A stretch of 36,354 bases of DNA from Streptomyces sp. UNOB3_S3 (GTDB lineage: Bacteria; Actinomycetota; Actinomycetes; Streptomycetales; Streptomycetaceae), in contig NZ_JAILXP010000020.1 of NCBI RefSeq assembly GCF_020740895.1, forward strand, positions 1-36,354, read 5' to 3'. Below the pieces are notes generated by a model. That model saw only the letters and a program-made list of their open reading frames with translations, was not told where the DNA came from and made no database searches. A program made the translations under genes and the position numbers. Positions 16,215 to 24,821 of this stretch are shown here, one piece after another; the stretch's first letter is position 1; every line of letters begins with the position of its first letter.

Positions 16215-17516
16215 CTACTCCTCGACCCCGTAGTCCTTGAGGAGCGCGGACTGCCAGGCCTTGGCCGTGGCCGTCAGGCCCGCCTTGGGCTCCTCCTTGA
16301 GCGTCAGGATCTTGGTGTAGTGCTGGAGCCACTCGGTGAAGAGGTCGCCGCCCTGCGGGATCGGGGGCCGCGGGTGGGCCTTGCCCAGCGCCTCGTAGTA
16401 GGACTTGCGCACCGGGTCGGCCAGCACGGCCTGGGTGTAGGCCGACTTGCGGGTCGGGAGCACACCGACGGCGGTGGAGACGCTCTCCTGCTGGGCGGCC
16501 TCGGTCATGAACCGGGTGAAGAGGTAGGAGGCGTCGAAGTTCTTGGACCCGGCGTAGACGACGAGGTTGTGACCGCCGACCGGGGCGCCCGCCGTACCGG
16601 TGGAACCGGCCGGGACGGGAGCGATGCCCAGATTGTCCCGGGACTTGTAGGCGTCGCCGCCGAAGATCTCCTTGGTCGCCCAGGGACCGTCGATCAGCAT
16701 CGCCAGCTTGCCGTTCTTGAAGTCCGTCTTGAGGACGTTGTAGCCGTCGGTGCCGGCGGGCTTGGGCGCGGCGCCGGACTTCACCAGGTCGACGGCGGTC
16801 TCGATGCCCTTGAGGGACGCGGCGTTCGCGATGGTGATCTTCTTCTTGGCGGCGTCGACCATGTCGCTCTTCTCGCCGTAGAGGAAGGGCAGCGAGTAGT
16901 AGCTGTCGGGGCTGAGCCCGATGCCCTCGGCGCCCGCCTTCTCCTTGATCTTCGCGGCCGCCTCCTTCACCTCCTGCCAGTTGGCCGGGGCCTTGTCGAT
17001 GCCCGCCTTCTGGAAGAGCTCCTTGTTGTAGAGGAGCCCGAGGGTGTCGGTGACCTGGGGGACGCCGTACGTCTTGCCCTGGTACGCGGCGTTCTTCAGC
17101 GGTCCTTCGAGGAAGTCGCCGGTGTTGTCGAGAGCGGGGGTGCCGGTGAGGTCCTTGAGGTAGCCGAGCTGGGCGAAGCCCGGGGTCCAGCCCACGTCGG
17201 AGCGGAGCACGTCCGGGGCGCCCTTGCCCGTGGCGGCGGCCGTCTTGAACTTCTGCTGCGCCTGGTCGAAGGGGACGTTGACGTACTCGACCTTGATCTT
17301 CGGGTACTTGGCCTCGAAGTCCTTGACCAGCTTCTTGAAGGCCGGCGCCTCATTGGTGGTGTCGGAGGTGTCCCACCAGGTGATGGTGCCGCTCACGGCG
17401 CCCGGGTCGTTCGCCGCCTTGGAGCCGTCACCGCCGTTGCCGCCGCCACTGCCGCACGCGGTCATGGTCAGGGCCAGCGCACCGACAACGGCGGCGACCG
17501 ATATGCCTCTTCGCAT
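16215..17516 (-). CDS. malE: MalE: maltose/maltodextrin-binding lipoprotein
   Basis: A 433-aa extracellular solute-binding lipoprotein. A signal peptide of about 20 residues ends in LTMTAC, making Cys21 the lipidated residue, followed by a Gly/Asn/Ser linker and the binding-protein body (SGTITWWDTSDTTNEAP, KGAPDVLRSDVGWTPGF, AMLIDGPWATKEIFG, GIAPVPAGSTGTAGAPVGGH). It delivers maltodextrins released by the secreted amylase and pullulanase, encoded divergently next door, to MalFG. ATG 17516 has GAGGAG about 7 nt upstream. It is the first gene of the minus-strand mal cluster. Confidence 0.93.
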   Translation of the reverse strand: MRRGISVAAVVGALALTMTACGSGGGNGGDGSKAANDPGAVSGTITWWDTSDTTNEAPAFKKLVKDFEAKYPKIKVEYVNVPFDQAQQKFKTAAATGKGAPDVLRSDVGWTPGFAQLGYLKDLTGTPALDNTGDFLEGPLKNAAYQGKTYGVPQVTDTLGLLYNKELFQKAGIDKAPANWQEVKEAAAKIKEKAGAEGIGLSPDSYYSLPFLYGEKSDMVDAAKKKITIANAASLKGIETAVDLVKSGAAPKPAGTDGYNVLKTDFKNGKLAMLIDGPWATKEIFGGDAYKSRDNLGIAPVPAGSTGTAGAPVGGHNLVVYAGSKNFDASYLFTRFMTEAAQQESVSTAVGVLPTRKSAYTQAVLADPVRKSYYEALGKAHPRPPIPQGGDLFTEWLQHYTKILTLKEEPKAGLTATAKAWQSALLKDYGVEE

Positions 17517-17573
17517 ATGGATGCTCCTCTTCCAGGAGGCCGCCTGAGGGGAGGGCGGCCCGAGCTGAGGAGG

Positions 17574-17614
17574 AAGCTAACAGGCTGCAATCTCTTGCGA
17601 AAGACCTTGCAAGG
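17574..17614 (-). promoter_or_regulatory. Putative malE promoter with TTGC/GCAA operator-like repeats
   Basis: On the minus strand a -10-like TAGCTT (17574-17579) lies 17 nt from TTTCGC (17597-17602). Around the -35 are repeated TTGC and GCAA elements: TGCAA at 17586-17590, CTTGCG at 17594-17599 and the palindrome CCTTGCAAGG at 17605-17614. Such short inverted repeats fit a LacI-family operator, and MalR is the obvious candidate. The binding is inferred, not shown. Confidence 0.55.
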
Positions 17615-17661
17615 AGGCAATCCCGAGATTTCGCGGTTGTAACCATCCCGTGTCCGGAGGG

Positions 17662-17690
17662 TTGACCGGTGCGGTTGGGGCTCGTACGGT
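17662..17690 (+). promoter_or_regulatory. Promoter of the alpha-amylase gene
   Basis: TTGACC (17662-17667), a 17-nt spacer, then TACGGT (17685-17690): a good match to the vegetative actinobacterial promoter. Transcription would start near 17697, giving a leader of about 130 nt. Confidence 0.6.
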
Positions 17691-17705
17691 CTCGATCGGC
17701 AAGCG

Positions 17706-17738
17706 GTTGCACTCGTGCGGGCAACTTTGCTGCAAGAA
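17706..17738 (+). promoter_or_regulatory. Putative MalR-type operator downstream of the amylase promoter
   Basis: GTTGC (17706-17710) and GCAAC (17721-17725) form an inverted repeat with 10 nt between, directly followed by TTTGCTGCAAGAA (17726-17738). The same TTGC/GCAA words occur over the malE promoter. The place just past the expected transcription start suits repression by roadblock. MalR as the binder is an inference. Confidence 0.5.
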
Positions 17739-17829
17739 CCTTCATGGACTTCATGGGCCTTACGGGCAAGGCGGTTTGCCGCGCGGGGTCGTCCACCGCA
17801 CCCCCACTCCCCCCACGCCAGGAGGAACC

Positions 17830-19227
17830 ATGCCCCCCACCGGCATGCCCGGAATCGCCCGAAGAGTGCTGTCCATCGCGGCCGCGCTGCTGGCGGGAAC
17901 GGCCGTCTGCACCCCACCGGCCGCGGCGAGCGCCCCGGGCGAGAAGGACGTCACCGCCGTCCTCTTCGAATGGGACTACAAGTCCGTGGCCCGCGAGTGC
18001 GCGACCACCCTCGGCCCCGCCGGCTACGGCTACGTCCAGGTCTCCCCGCCCCAGGAGCACATCCAGGGCCCCCAGTGGTGGACCTCCTACCAGCCCGTCG
18101 GCTACCGGATCGCGGGCCGGCTCGGCGACCGCGCCGCCTTCGCGGACATGACCCGCGCCTGCCACGCGGCCGGAGTGAAGGTCGTCGTCGACGCCGTCGT
18201 CAACCACATGGCGGCGGGGGCGGGCGTGGGCACGGGCGGCACCTCGTATACGAAGTACGGCTACCCCGGTCTCTACGGGGACACCGACTTCCACACCTGT
18301 CGCAAGTCCATCAGCGATTACACCAGCCGTACGGACGTCCAGAACTGCGAACTCGTCGGCCTCGCCGACCTCGACACCGGCAACGACCACGTCCGCACCG
18401 CCATCGCCGGCTACCTCGACGACCTGCTGTCGCTGGGCGCCGACGGCTTCCGCATCGACGCCGCCAAGCACATCGCCGCCGACGACCTCGCCGCGATCAA
18501 GGCGAAACTCAGCCGCCCCGACGTCTACTGGAAGCAGGAGACCATCTTCGGCGCGGGCGAAGCCGTCCGGCCCGAGGAATACGTCCGCACCGGCGACGTC
18601 CAGGAATTCCGCTACGCCCGCGACCTCAAGCGCGTCCTCCAGCGCGAACGGCTGGCCTACCTGAAGAACTACGGCGAGGGCTGGGCCTACCTGCCGAGCG
18701 ACCGGGCGTCGGTCTTCGTAGACAACCACGACACCGAGCGCAACGGCGACACTCTCACGTACAAGGACGGCGCGAACTACACCCTGGCGAATGTCTTCAT
18801 GCTCGCCTGGCCGTACGGCTCGCCCGACGTCCACTCCGGCTACGAGTTCACCGACCGCGACGCGGGGCCGCCGCGGGGCGGCGAGGTCGGGGCGTGCTGG
18901 CAGGACGGCTGGAAGTGCCAGCACAAATGGCCGGAGATCCGGAGCATGGTGGGATTCCGCAACGCGGTGCGGGGCACGCCGGTGACGGGGTGGTGGGACA
19001 ACGGCTACCAGGCGATCGCCTTCGGGCGGGGCGACAAGGGGTACGTGGTGGTCAACCACGAGGGGTTCGCGCTGAGTCGGACTTTTCAGACGTCGTTGCC
19101 GGGCGGGGACTACTGCGACGTGCAGAGCGGGCGGCGGGTGACGGTGGGCGCGGACGGTCGCTTCACGGCGACCGTCGCGCCGAATACGGCGCTGGCGCTG
19201 TACGTGGGCGCGCGTACGTGCGGCTGA
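17830..19227 (+). CDS. Secreted alpha-amylase (GH13), no starch-binding module
   Basis: A 465-aa extracellular endo-alpha-1,4-glucanase of the Streptomyces alpha-amylase type. The signal peptide is [14 protein letters not shown] plus a hydrophobic stretch, with cleavage likely after AAASA (about residue 35). Catalytic residues are Asp210 (GFRIDAAKH), Glu237 (KQETIF) and Asp301 (VDNHDTERN); DAVVNHM at 121-127 is the first conserved region. The protein ends in the C-terminal beta-domain (GARTCG) without the CBM20 starch-binding domain found in many homologues. GGAGG lies 5 nt before ATG 17830. Products feed the divergent malEFG importer. Confidence 0.92.
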   Translation: MPPTGMPGIARRVLSIAAALLAGTAVCTPPAAASAPGEKDVTAVLFEWDYKSVARECATTLGPAGYGYVQVSPPQEHIQGPQWWTSYQPVGYRIAGRLGDRAAFADMTRACHAAGVKVVVDAVVNHMAAGAGVGTGGTSYTKYGYPGLYGDTDFHTCRKSISDYTSRTDVQNCELVGLADLDTGNDHVRTAIAGYLDDLLSLGADGFRIDAAKHIAADDLAAIKAKLSRPDVYWKQETIFGAGEAVRPEEYVRTGDVQEFRYARDLKRVLQRERLAYLKNYGEGWAYLPSDRASVFVDNHDTERNGDTLTYKDGANYTLANVFMLAWPYGSPDVHSGYEFTDRDAGPPRGGEVGACWQDGWKCQHKWPEIRSMVGFRNAVRGTPVTGWWDNGYQAIAFGRGDKGYVVVNHEGFALSRTFQTSLPGGDYCDVQSGRRVTVGADGRFTATVAPNTALALYVGARTCG

Positions 19228-19239
19228 CTTTTCCCCTGA

Positions 19240-19307
19240 CCCGCCCCTTCCCGTAACCGGGGGTCCGAAGGCTGGGGGCGGAGCCCCCAGTTACGGGAAG
19301 GGGCGGG
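19240..19307. terminator. Nested perfect inverted repeats between amylase and pullulanase genes
   Basis: CCCGCCCCTTCCCGTAAC (19240-19257) is repeated as its exact reverse complement at 19290-19307, an 18-bp stem. Within the loop, CTGGGGGC (19272-19279) pairs with GCCCCCAG (19283-19290) around GGA. Base 19290 belongs to both stems. The inner GGGGGCGGAGCCCCC element is common in Streptomyces intergenic regions. It starts 13 nt after the amylase stop and ends 42 nt before pulA, so it is probably a terminator of the amylase transcript. Confidence 0.75.
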
Positions 19308-19348
19308 ACTGGGGCAAGAACACCTCCGAACCCAAGGAGCACCCTGTC

Positions 19349-21934
19349 ATGAGACGCCTGGCCGTCGCCTTAACGGCCCTGTTCCCCCTCCTGGGGCCGA
19401 GCCCTGCCCACGCCGCCGAGCCGGCCCCGCAAAAACCCGACGCGAAAGTCCAGTGGCTCGACAGACAAACCATCGCCTGGCCCAAAAACCTCGGCGACCC
19501 CACCCGCCCCCACCGCCTCGTCCACGAAGGCGGAGCGTTCACGCTCACCCCCCGGCCCGGCGGGCTCACCGCCGCCTACGCCGCCTACGACGCCTTCCAC
19601 GTCGAGGCAACCCCGGAACAGGTGCGCTCCGCGCTCAGAGGTCCCCTCACCGCCGAGACGGACGGTGTCACCACCGGCGTCCAGATACCCGGTGTCCTGG
19701 ACGACCTCTACGCCCCCGCCGCCACCAAGGCCCACCTCGGCCCCACCTTCCGGAACGGCCGCCCCACCCTCTCCGTCTGGGCGCCCACGGCCAGGACCGT
19801 GGCGCTGGAGCTCGACGGCCGTACGCTCCCCATGCGCCGTGACGACGCCAGCGGCGTCTGGAGCGCCACCGGGCCGCGCTCCTGGGCCGGCAAGCCCTAC
19901 CGCTACGCCGTCACCGTCCACGCCCCAACCCTCCGCAAGACGGTCGTCAACCACGTCACCGACCCCTACTCCACCGCCCTCACCGCCGACTCCACCCACA
20001 GCCTGGTCACCGACCTGGCCGCCCCCACCCTCGCCCCGCCCGGCTGGCAGGGCCTCCGCAAGCCCAAGCCCGTGCCCTTCCGTGACGCCCGCATCCAGGA
20101 GCTGCACGTCCGGGACTTCTCCCCGCGCGGCGACTACCTCGCCTTCACCGATCCCGCCTCGCCCGGCATGCGCCACCTCAAGGGCCTCGCCGACGCCGGG
20201 ACGTCCTACGTCCACCTCCTCCCCGTCTTCGACTTCGCCACCGTCCCCGAGCTCCCCCAGCTACCGCTGGGAGGTGCCCCCATCGCCGACCAGGCCACCC
20301 CGCCCTGCGACCTCCCCGCGCTGCCCGCCGACTCCGACGAGCAGCAGAAGTGCGTCGCCCGCACCGCCGCCCGCGACGCCTACAACTGGGGTTACGACCC
20401 GCTGCACTACACCGTCCCCGAGGGCTCGTACGCCTCCGATCCCGACGGCCCCCGCCGCACGGTCGAGTTCCGGCGGATGGTGCAGGGGCTCGCGGGCGCC
20501 GGGCTGCGCACGGTCATGGACGTGGTCTACAACCACACCGCCGCCTCCGGCCAGGACGACAAGTCCGTCCTCGACCGGATCGTGCCCGGCTACTACCACC
20601 GGCTCCTCGACGACGGCGCCGTCGCCACCTCCACGTGCTGCGCCAACACCGCGCCCGAGCACGCCATGATGGGCAAGCTCGTCGTCGACTCCGTCGTCAC
20701 CTGGGCGAAGGAGTACAAGGTCGACGGGTTCCGCTTCGACCTCATGGGGCACCACCCCAAGGCGAACATCCTCGCCGTGCGCGCGGCCCTCGACGCCCTC
20801 ACGCCCGCCAAGGACGGCGTCGACGGCAAGTCCGTGATCCTCTACGGGGAGGGCTGGAACTTCGGCGAGGTCGCCGACGACGCCCGTTTCGTCCAGGCCA
20901 CGCAGAAGAACATGGCCGGCACCGGCATCGCCACCTTCTCCGACCGCTCCCGCGACGCGATCCGCGGCGGCGGCCCCTTCGACGACGACCCCCGCGTCCA
21001 GGGCTTCGCCTCCGGCCTCTTCACCGACCCCAACGCCTCGCCCGCCAACGGTTCGCCCGCCGAGCAGCGGGCCCGCCTCCTCCACACCCAGGACCTGATC
21101 AAGGTCGGCCTGACCGGCAACCTCGCCGCGTACCGCTTCACCGACTCCACCGGCCGGTCCGTACGCGGCGCCGACGTCGACTACAACGGTCAGCCCGCCG
21201 GATACGCGGCCGCGCCCGGCGACGCCCTGTCCTACGCCGACGCCCACGACAACGAGACCCTCTACGACGCCCTCGCCTACAAGCTCCCGCCCGCCACCCC
21301 GGCCGCCGACCGGGCCCGGGCCCAGGTCCTCGCCCTGGCCGCCGCCACCCTCTCCCAGGGACCGGCGCTCTCCCAGGCCGGTACGGACCTGCTGCGCTCC
21401 AAGTCGCTGGACCGCAACTCCTACGACAGCGGCGACTGGTTCAACGCGATCCACTGGAACTGCGCCGAGGGCAACGGCTTCGGCCGGGGCCTGCCGCCCG
21501 CCGCCGACAACGCGGCGAAGTGGCCCTACGCCCGCCCGCTGCTGGCCGACCCGGCCCTGCGGCCCGGCTGCGGGCCGATCACCGCGGCCTCGGCCGCCTA
21601 CCGGGACCTGCTGCGCATCCGCACCACCGAGAAGGCCTTCAGCCTGCCGACCGCCGAGGCCGTGCAGTCCGCCCTGTCCTTCCCGCTCTCCGGCAGGGAC
21701 GAGACCCCGGGGGTCATCACCATGCGCCTCGGCGATCTGGTCGTCGTCCTCAACGCGACCCCGCAGGAGCGCGCCCAGACGGTCCCGGCCCTCGCGGGCG
21801 CCGGTTACAGCCTGCACCCGGTGCAGGCGCGCGGCGCCGACCCCGTCGTCAAGTCCGCGTCCTACACGGCCGGGACGGGCACCTTCACCGTGCCGGGCCG
21901 GACGGTCGCGGTCTTCCGGGGCGCGACACTGTAG
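19349..21934 (+). CDS. pulA: Secreted pullulanase / alpha-1,6 debranching enzyme (GH13)
   Basis: An 861-aa type I pullulanase-like enzyme cleaving alpha-1,6 branches of starch, glycogen and pullulan outside the cell. A signal peptide of about 23 residues ends AHA-A. A module of about 100 residues follows, then a CBM48-like domain ([17 protein letters not shown]). The type I motif YNWGYDP is at 345-351. Catalytic residues are Asp464 ([11 protein letters not shown]), Glu501 ([10 protein letters not shown]) and Asp634 ([11 protein letters not shown]). It is a single catalytic unit, not the long two-domain amylopullulanase. AAGGAG precedes ATG 19349. Upstream, GGCAAGAAC (19313-19321) recalls the GCAAGAAC at the amylase operator. 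Confidence 0.92.
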   Translation: MRRLAVALTALFPLLGPSPAHAAEPAPQKPDAKVQWLDRQTIAWPKNLGDPTRPHRLVHEGGAFTLTPRPGGLTAAYAAYDAFHVEATPEQVRSALRGPLTAETDGVTTGVQIPGVLDDLYAPAATKAHLGPTFRNGRPTLSVWAPTARTVALELDGRTLPMRRDDASGVWSATGPRSWAGKPYRYAVTVHAPTLRKTVVNHVTDPYSTALTADSTHSLVTDLAAPTLAPPGWQGLRKPKPVPFRDARIQELHVRDFSPRGDYLAFTDPASPGMRHLKGLADAGTSYVHLLPVFDFATVPELPQLPLGGAPIADQATPPCDLPALPADSDEQQKCVARTAARDAYNWGYDPLHYTVPEGSYASDPDGPRRTVEFRRMVQGLAGAGLRTVMDVVYNHTAASGQDDKSVLDRIVPGYYHRLLDDGAVATSTCCANTAPEHAMMGKLVVDSVVTWAKEYKVDGFRFDLMGHHPKANILAVRAALDALTPAKDGVDGKSVILYGEGWNFGEVADDARFVQATQKNMAGTGIATFSDRSRDAIRGGGPFDDDPRVQGFASGLFTDPNASPANGSPAEQRARLLHTQDLIKVGLTGNLAAYRFTDSTGRSVRGADVDYNGQPAGYAAAPGDALSYADAHDNETLYDALAYKLPPATPAADRARAQVLALAAATLSQGPALSQAGTDLLRSKSLDRNSYDSGDWFNAIHWNCAEGNGFGRGLPPAADNAAKWPYARPLLADPALRPGCGPITAASAAYRDLLRIRTTEKAFSLPTAEAVQSALSFPLSGRDETPGVITMRLGDLVVVLNATPQERAQTVPALAGAGYSLHPVQARGADPVVKSASYTAGTGTFTVPGRTVAVFRGATL

Positions 21935-22063
21935 CGCCGATGGGATCGGGCAGGGGTGAATGACGGAAAGTGAACGCTGATGGATGGGCCGCGATCGTCG
22001 GCATTCGTGCCCTGAGCGCGGCCCTCCAGGGGCGCCCGACTCGCTTCCGCCCTACTTGAAGGT

Positions 22064-22079
22064 AACAAATCCTTTTGTT
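22064..22079. promoter_or_regulatory. AT-rich inverted repeat
   Basis: AACAAA (22064-22069) and TTTGTT (22074-22079) form a perfect inverted repeat with a 4-nt centre. It lies in the most AT-rich patch of this GC-rich intergenic region. It may be an operator or part of a promoter. Confidence 0.4.
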
Positions 22080-22234
22080 TCACACGTAGTTCCGTGCGCC
22101 CCCCTTGCGATGAAAGGCCTCGAACCGCTCCGACGACGGTGTTCCCGGTCCGCCGTCCGGGGTGCGTCTGCCAATCGAAAGAGCTTGGGAGTGCGGCGCG
22201 TTGATGACCTTTCAGGGCTTCGCGCTGCGGGGCG

Positions 22235-22261
22235 TTGTGCGCTCGTGACACCCTGTAGGCT
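22235..22261 (+). promoter_or_regulatory. Possible promoter of the 71-aa peptide gene
   Basis: TTGTGC (22235-22240) and TAGGCT (22256-22261) resemble vegetative -35 and -10 elements, but the spacer is only 15 nt. Transcription would begin about 80 nt before the peptide gene. Confidence 0.35.
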
Positions 22262-22346
22262 CTTGCCCAGCTCTCTCCGGAACCAGTGCCGGTTGATTCC
22301 GTACGGGTCGACCGACCCGGTTTCCCCGGAAGAGAGTGAGGTTCAG

Positions 22347-22562
22347 ATGGCTGACTCCGAGCGGTCACGCGAGCCGGGCGAAGAGGGAGCCGTCCCGCAG
22401 GGTGATCCCGATGCGGGCGGGAGCCGTCGGGTCCCGGAATGCCGGTGCCACGAGGGGTCGGACCGAGGTGTCGCGCCGTCGAGGGCGCGAAACCGGGTGA
22501 TTCTCGAAATGATCCTCTGGATCATCCGGATCGTCCTCGACCTCGACGGCACCGGCGGATGA
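22347..22562 (+). CDS. 71-aa orphan peptide with hydrophobic C-terminal helix
   Basis: A small protein with two contrasting halves. Residues 1-50 are charged and Gly/Pro-rich with a CRC pair (Cys32, Cys34). Residues 51-67 (VILEMILWIIRIVLDLD) form a strongly hydrophobic, amphipathic helix, followed by GTGG. ATG 22347 has GAGTGAGG upstream. Codon third positions are G/C-rich, supporting real coding. It resembles small membrane-associated peptides, but I recognise no family. Two hairpins follow within 80 nt, and a two-HTH regulator gene starts 360 nt downstream on the same strand. A secreted or modified peptide under that regulator is speculation. Confidence 0.5.
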   Translation: MADSERSREPGEEGAVPQGDPDAGGSRRVPECRCHEGSDRGVAPSRARNRVILEMILWIIRIVLDLDGTGG

Positions 22563-22580
22563 AGGACTGACCCCTCATCC

Positions 22581-22601
22581 GCCGGCTGATACCCAGCCGG
22601 C
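22581..22601 (+). terminator. Hairpin after the 71-aa peptide gene
   Basis: GCCGGCTG (22581-22588) pairs with CAGCCGGC (22594-22601) around a 5-nt loop, 18 nt after the stop codon. Confidence 0.55.
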
Positions 22602-22603
22602 CG

Positions 22604-22643
22604 ATGGGCCCGCGCTCTGGCTCGCGACCCGACGCGGGCCCAT
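22604..22643 (+). terminator. Second hairpin after the peptide gene
   Basis: ATGGGCCCGCG (22604-22614) pairs perfectly with CGCGGGCCCAT (22633-22643) around an 18-nt loop, directly behind the first hairpin. The tandem arrangement suggests a strong terminator. Confidence 0.55.
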
Positions 22644-22922
22644 TGTGATGTCGCTGGGTACGTACTGCTTGAGTGCCCCCGATCGCACGGGAAGCAACAT
22701 GCCCGCGCGAGGACGAACTCTTCCGCCGGTGTTTCCGCCGACCCCTCGACCCTCCCGCCCAAGAGCCGGTAACGGAACGAGGATTAGTCCTAAACGGTAC
22801 CAGTAAACCCGGCCCGACCAGGGGATGGGGGTGAACCCCTGCGGGTAGTGTCCCTGGAGGGGAGTTGACCTAAGCGGTACCGTGGCCAGACCTTTCGGTT
22901 CCCGTACGGGGAGGCGCAGTCG
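22644..22922 (+). promoter_or_regulatory. Upstream region of the two-HTH regulator with two GGTACC direct repeats
   Basis: CCTAAACGGTACC (22789-22801) recurs as CCTAAGCGGTACC (22869-22881) with one difference. The second copy abuts a -35-like TTGACC (22865-22870), with AGACCT (22888-22893) 17 nt further as a weak -10. GGTACC is itself palindromic. The pair looks like operators, perhaps for autoregulation. A 52-codon frame from ATG 22648 is open but has no ribosome site and is not called. Confidence 0.45.
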
Positions 22923-24068
22923 GTGGCACGTGGGAGGGCGGACTTCGACGGGCACGCCCTGCGCGTGCTCCGCGCGACCCGGGCCGTCGACGGCCGGCTG
23001 CTCAGCGCCGCGGCCCTCGCCGCGCGGGTGGGGACGTCCAAGGCCCGCATCCTCGCCTACGAGAACAACCGCTCCGTGCCGGAGCCCGCGCGCATCGCCG
23101 AACTGGCCCGGGTCTTCAAGGTCCCCCCGGACCGGCTGTCGGCCTCCGACGCCCGCCATCTGTCCGTCCGGGACCTGCGGGTCCACGCCGGCCTCACCGC
23201 GGAGCAGGTCGCGGCGTCCCTCGGCGTCAGCCGCAGGACCTACCGCGACGTCGAGAGCATGGCCCGCCTCCCCGTCCGGGACGACGGCACCCTGCGCATC
23301 CGGCTCGCCGCCTGCCTCGGCGTCCCCCTCGGCCGGATCAACCGCGCGCTGCACCACCACCCGCTGGCCATCGCCCGCCGCGCCCAGATCGCGGACCACC
23401 TGACGGCGCTGTTCCAGCGGGCCCACCGGACGCACGTCCCCGCCGTCGTCACCCCCGACGACGAACGGCTGCGGGCCGTCGCCGCCCTCGTCCAGCGGGT
23501 GCCCACCGTCGTCTGCCGGCTCGTCAACAACGAACTGGTCCGCTACCGGCGGCTGCTGCGCGGCCAGGCCATGGCGGAGCTGGAGGCGGCCTACGCCGAG
23601 GACGAGCACGCGGCCCGGCAGGCCAAGGAGCGGCGGCGCAGGTTCACGGGGCTCGTGGAGACGGCCCCCGCCCGCTCCGCCGAGGTCCTCAGCTCCTTCC
23701 TCGCCGAGGCCATGAGCGCCCGGCAGTGGCGCGCCATGGTCTCGCTGGTGGACACCGGGGCGGAGGGCATCGCGGTGCGCCACCCGTCCGACGCCGACGC
23801 GGGCGTCTGGAACGCCCTGCTGGAGCGGTCCTTCGTCACCCGCGTCGTCCACGTCGAACAGGGCGTCCACATCCATGTGCTCAGCTCCCGGGGCCTGAAC
23901 GCCATGCGCGGCGAGTTCCGCATGTACGCCTGCCTCTACCCGCGCGTCGCCACGCCCCTGCTCTTCCGCCATCTGCTGGTGGCCACGCAGGGACAGGGGA
24001 AACGGGGGCCGCGGCGCGAGGGCCGGGTGCGGAAGGAGCCTCAGCCGATCACGACGTCCGAGGGCTGA
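22923..24068 (+). CDS. Transcriptional regulator with two HTH domains
   Basis: A 381-aa protein with an XRE-like HTH at about 10-70 (LLSAAALAARVGTSKARI, YENNRSVPEPARI) and a second HTH-like repeat at about 82-140 (SVRDLRVHAGLTAEQVAASL, SRRTYRDVESM). A long alpha-helical C-terminal region (about 150-350) is rich in Arg and His and ends in a basic tail. The start is GTG 22923 with GGGGAGG upstream. Its last 28 nt overlap the convergent TetR gene. The C-terminal domain is not one I recognise and may sense a ligand or partner. The paired GGTACC repeats upstream are candidate binding sites. Confidence 0.75.
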   Translation: MARGRADFDGHALRVLRATRAVDGRLLSAAALAARVGTSKARILAYENNRSVPEPARIAELARVFKVPPDRLSASDARHLSVRDLRVHAGLTAEQVAASLGVSRRTYRDVESMARLPVRDDGTLRIRLAACLGVPLGRINRALHHHPLAIARRAQIADHLTALFQRAHRTHVPAVVTPDDERLRAVAALVQRVPTVVCRLVNNELVRYRRLLRGQAMAELEAAYAEDEHAARQAKERRRRFTGLVETAPARSAEVLSSFLAEAMSARQWRAMVSLVDTGAEGIAVRHPSDADAGVWNALLERSFVTRVVHVEQGVHIHVLSSRGLNAMRGEFRMYACLYPRVATPLLFRHLLVATQGQGKRGPRREGRVRKEPQPITTSEG

Positions 24069-24766
24069 CCGGCGCCGGCGGGCAGCCGGGCGGCGCCGGT
24101 CAGCAGATTCCTCAGCGGCCCCTCCGCCGGCTCGTCCCCGAGGACCCGGACCAGCACCGCCGCCGTCTCCTCGTCGTACGCGGCGCTCACCGCGACGAGC
24201 GCCGCGAACGCGTGCGTCAGCTGCCGCTCCAGCTCCCCGCGCGGGACGCGGCGGCCGTCCAGCCACAGCAGCGCGGTGCTCTCCGCCAGCGAGATCCAGG
24301 ACCGCAGGAGCAGCTCCAGCCGGGGGGACGGCTCCCGTACGCCCAGATGTGTCAGCAGACGGCCGTACGCGGCCTGCCGCACCCCGTCGATCAGCGCGCA
24401 GGACGGGCCGGTGCCCGCCATCGCCGGGCCGCCGCGCAACAGGGCGGCGAAGCCCGGCCCGCAGTCCTCCACGAAGTCGAAGTAGCGCCGCATCGCCCGC
24501 GCCAGCCGGCCGCCGGACGGGCCCTCGCACGGCTCGGCGAGCCGGGCGGTCAGCTCGTCGGCCGCGTGGCGCAGCGCGGCCTCGTAGAGGCTCTGCTTGC
24601 AGGGGAAGTAGTGATAGACGAGCGGCCGGGAGATCCCGGCCGCGGTGGCGATGTCGTCGACGGAGACGGTGTCGGGCGGGCGGTGCCCGAACAGGTCGAG
24701 GGCGACCGCGATCAATTGTTCGCGGCGCTGCTCGACACCCATCCTGCGGCGTACCCCGGTCGTCAT
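24041..24766 (-). CDS. TetR-family transcriptional regulator
   Basis: A 241-aa TetR-type repressor. The N-terminal HTH is REQLIAVALDLFG, DTVSVDDIATAAGISRPLVY, HYFPCKQSLYEAAL (about 10-60), followed by an all-helical ligand-binding domain. ATG 24766 was chosen because AGGA lies 8 nt upstream; ATGs at 24775 and 24790 are less well placed. Its 3' end overlaps the convergent two-HTH gene by 28 nt. Upstream, CCTAAACCGG (24776-24785) resembles the CCTAAACGGTACC repeats in front of the neighbouring regulator. The target is unknown. Confidence 0.88.
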   Translation of the reverse strand: MTTGVRRRMGVEQRREQLIAVALDLFGHRPPDTVSVDDIATAAGISRPLVYHYFPCKQSLYEAALRHAADELTARLAEPCEGPSGGRLARAMRRYFDFVEDCGPGFAALLRGGPAMAGTGPSCALIDGVRQAAYGRLLTHLGVREPSPRLELLLRSWISLAESTALLWLDGRRVPRGELERQLTHAFAALVAVSAAYDEETAAVLVRVLGDEPAEGPLRNLLTGAARLPAGAGQPSDVVIG

Positions 24767-24798
24767 GGCGGTCATCCTAAACCGGCCCATACCGGGGG

Positions 24799-24820
24799 CC
24801 GTTCGGCCCGGGCCGGACGG
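24799..24820 (-). terminator. Hairpin behind the 662-aa membrane protein gene
   Basis: CCGTTCGGCC (24799-24808) faces GGCCGGACGG (24811-24820) across a CG centre, with one G-U type mismatch. It begins 1 nt after the stop of the upstream minus-strand gene. Confidence 0.5.
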
Positions 24821-24821
24821 C

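Larger units (their letters stand above)
21935..22346 (+). other. 412-nt region between pulA and the small-peptide gene
   Basis: No convincing gene. The reading frame of the downstream peptide is open through much of it, but codon use is poor and no start has a ribosome site before 22347. It holds the AT-rich inverted repeat at 22064-22079 and the promoter-like site at 22235-22261. Confidence 0.5.

Noticed and set aside
22648..22806. 52-codon frame between the hairpins and the two-HTH gene
   Set aside because: No ribosome site, Pro/Arg-rich random-looking product, and it covers one of the GGTACC repeats.
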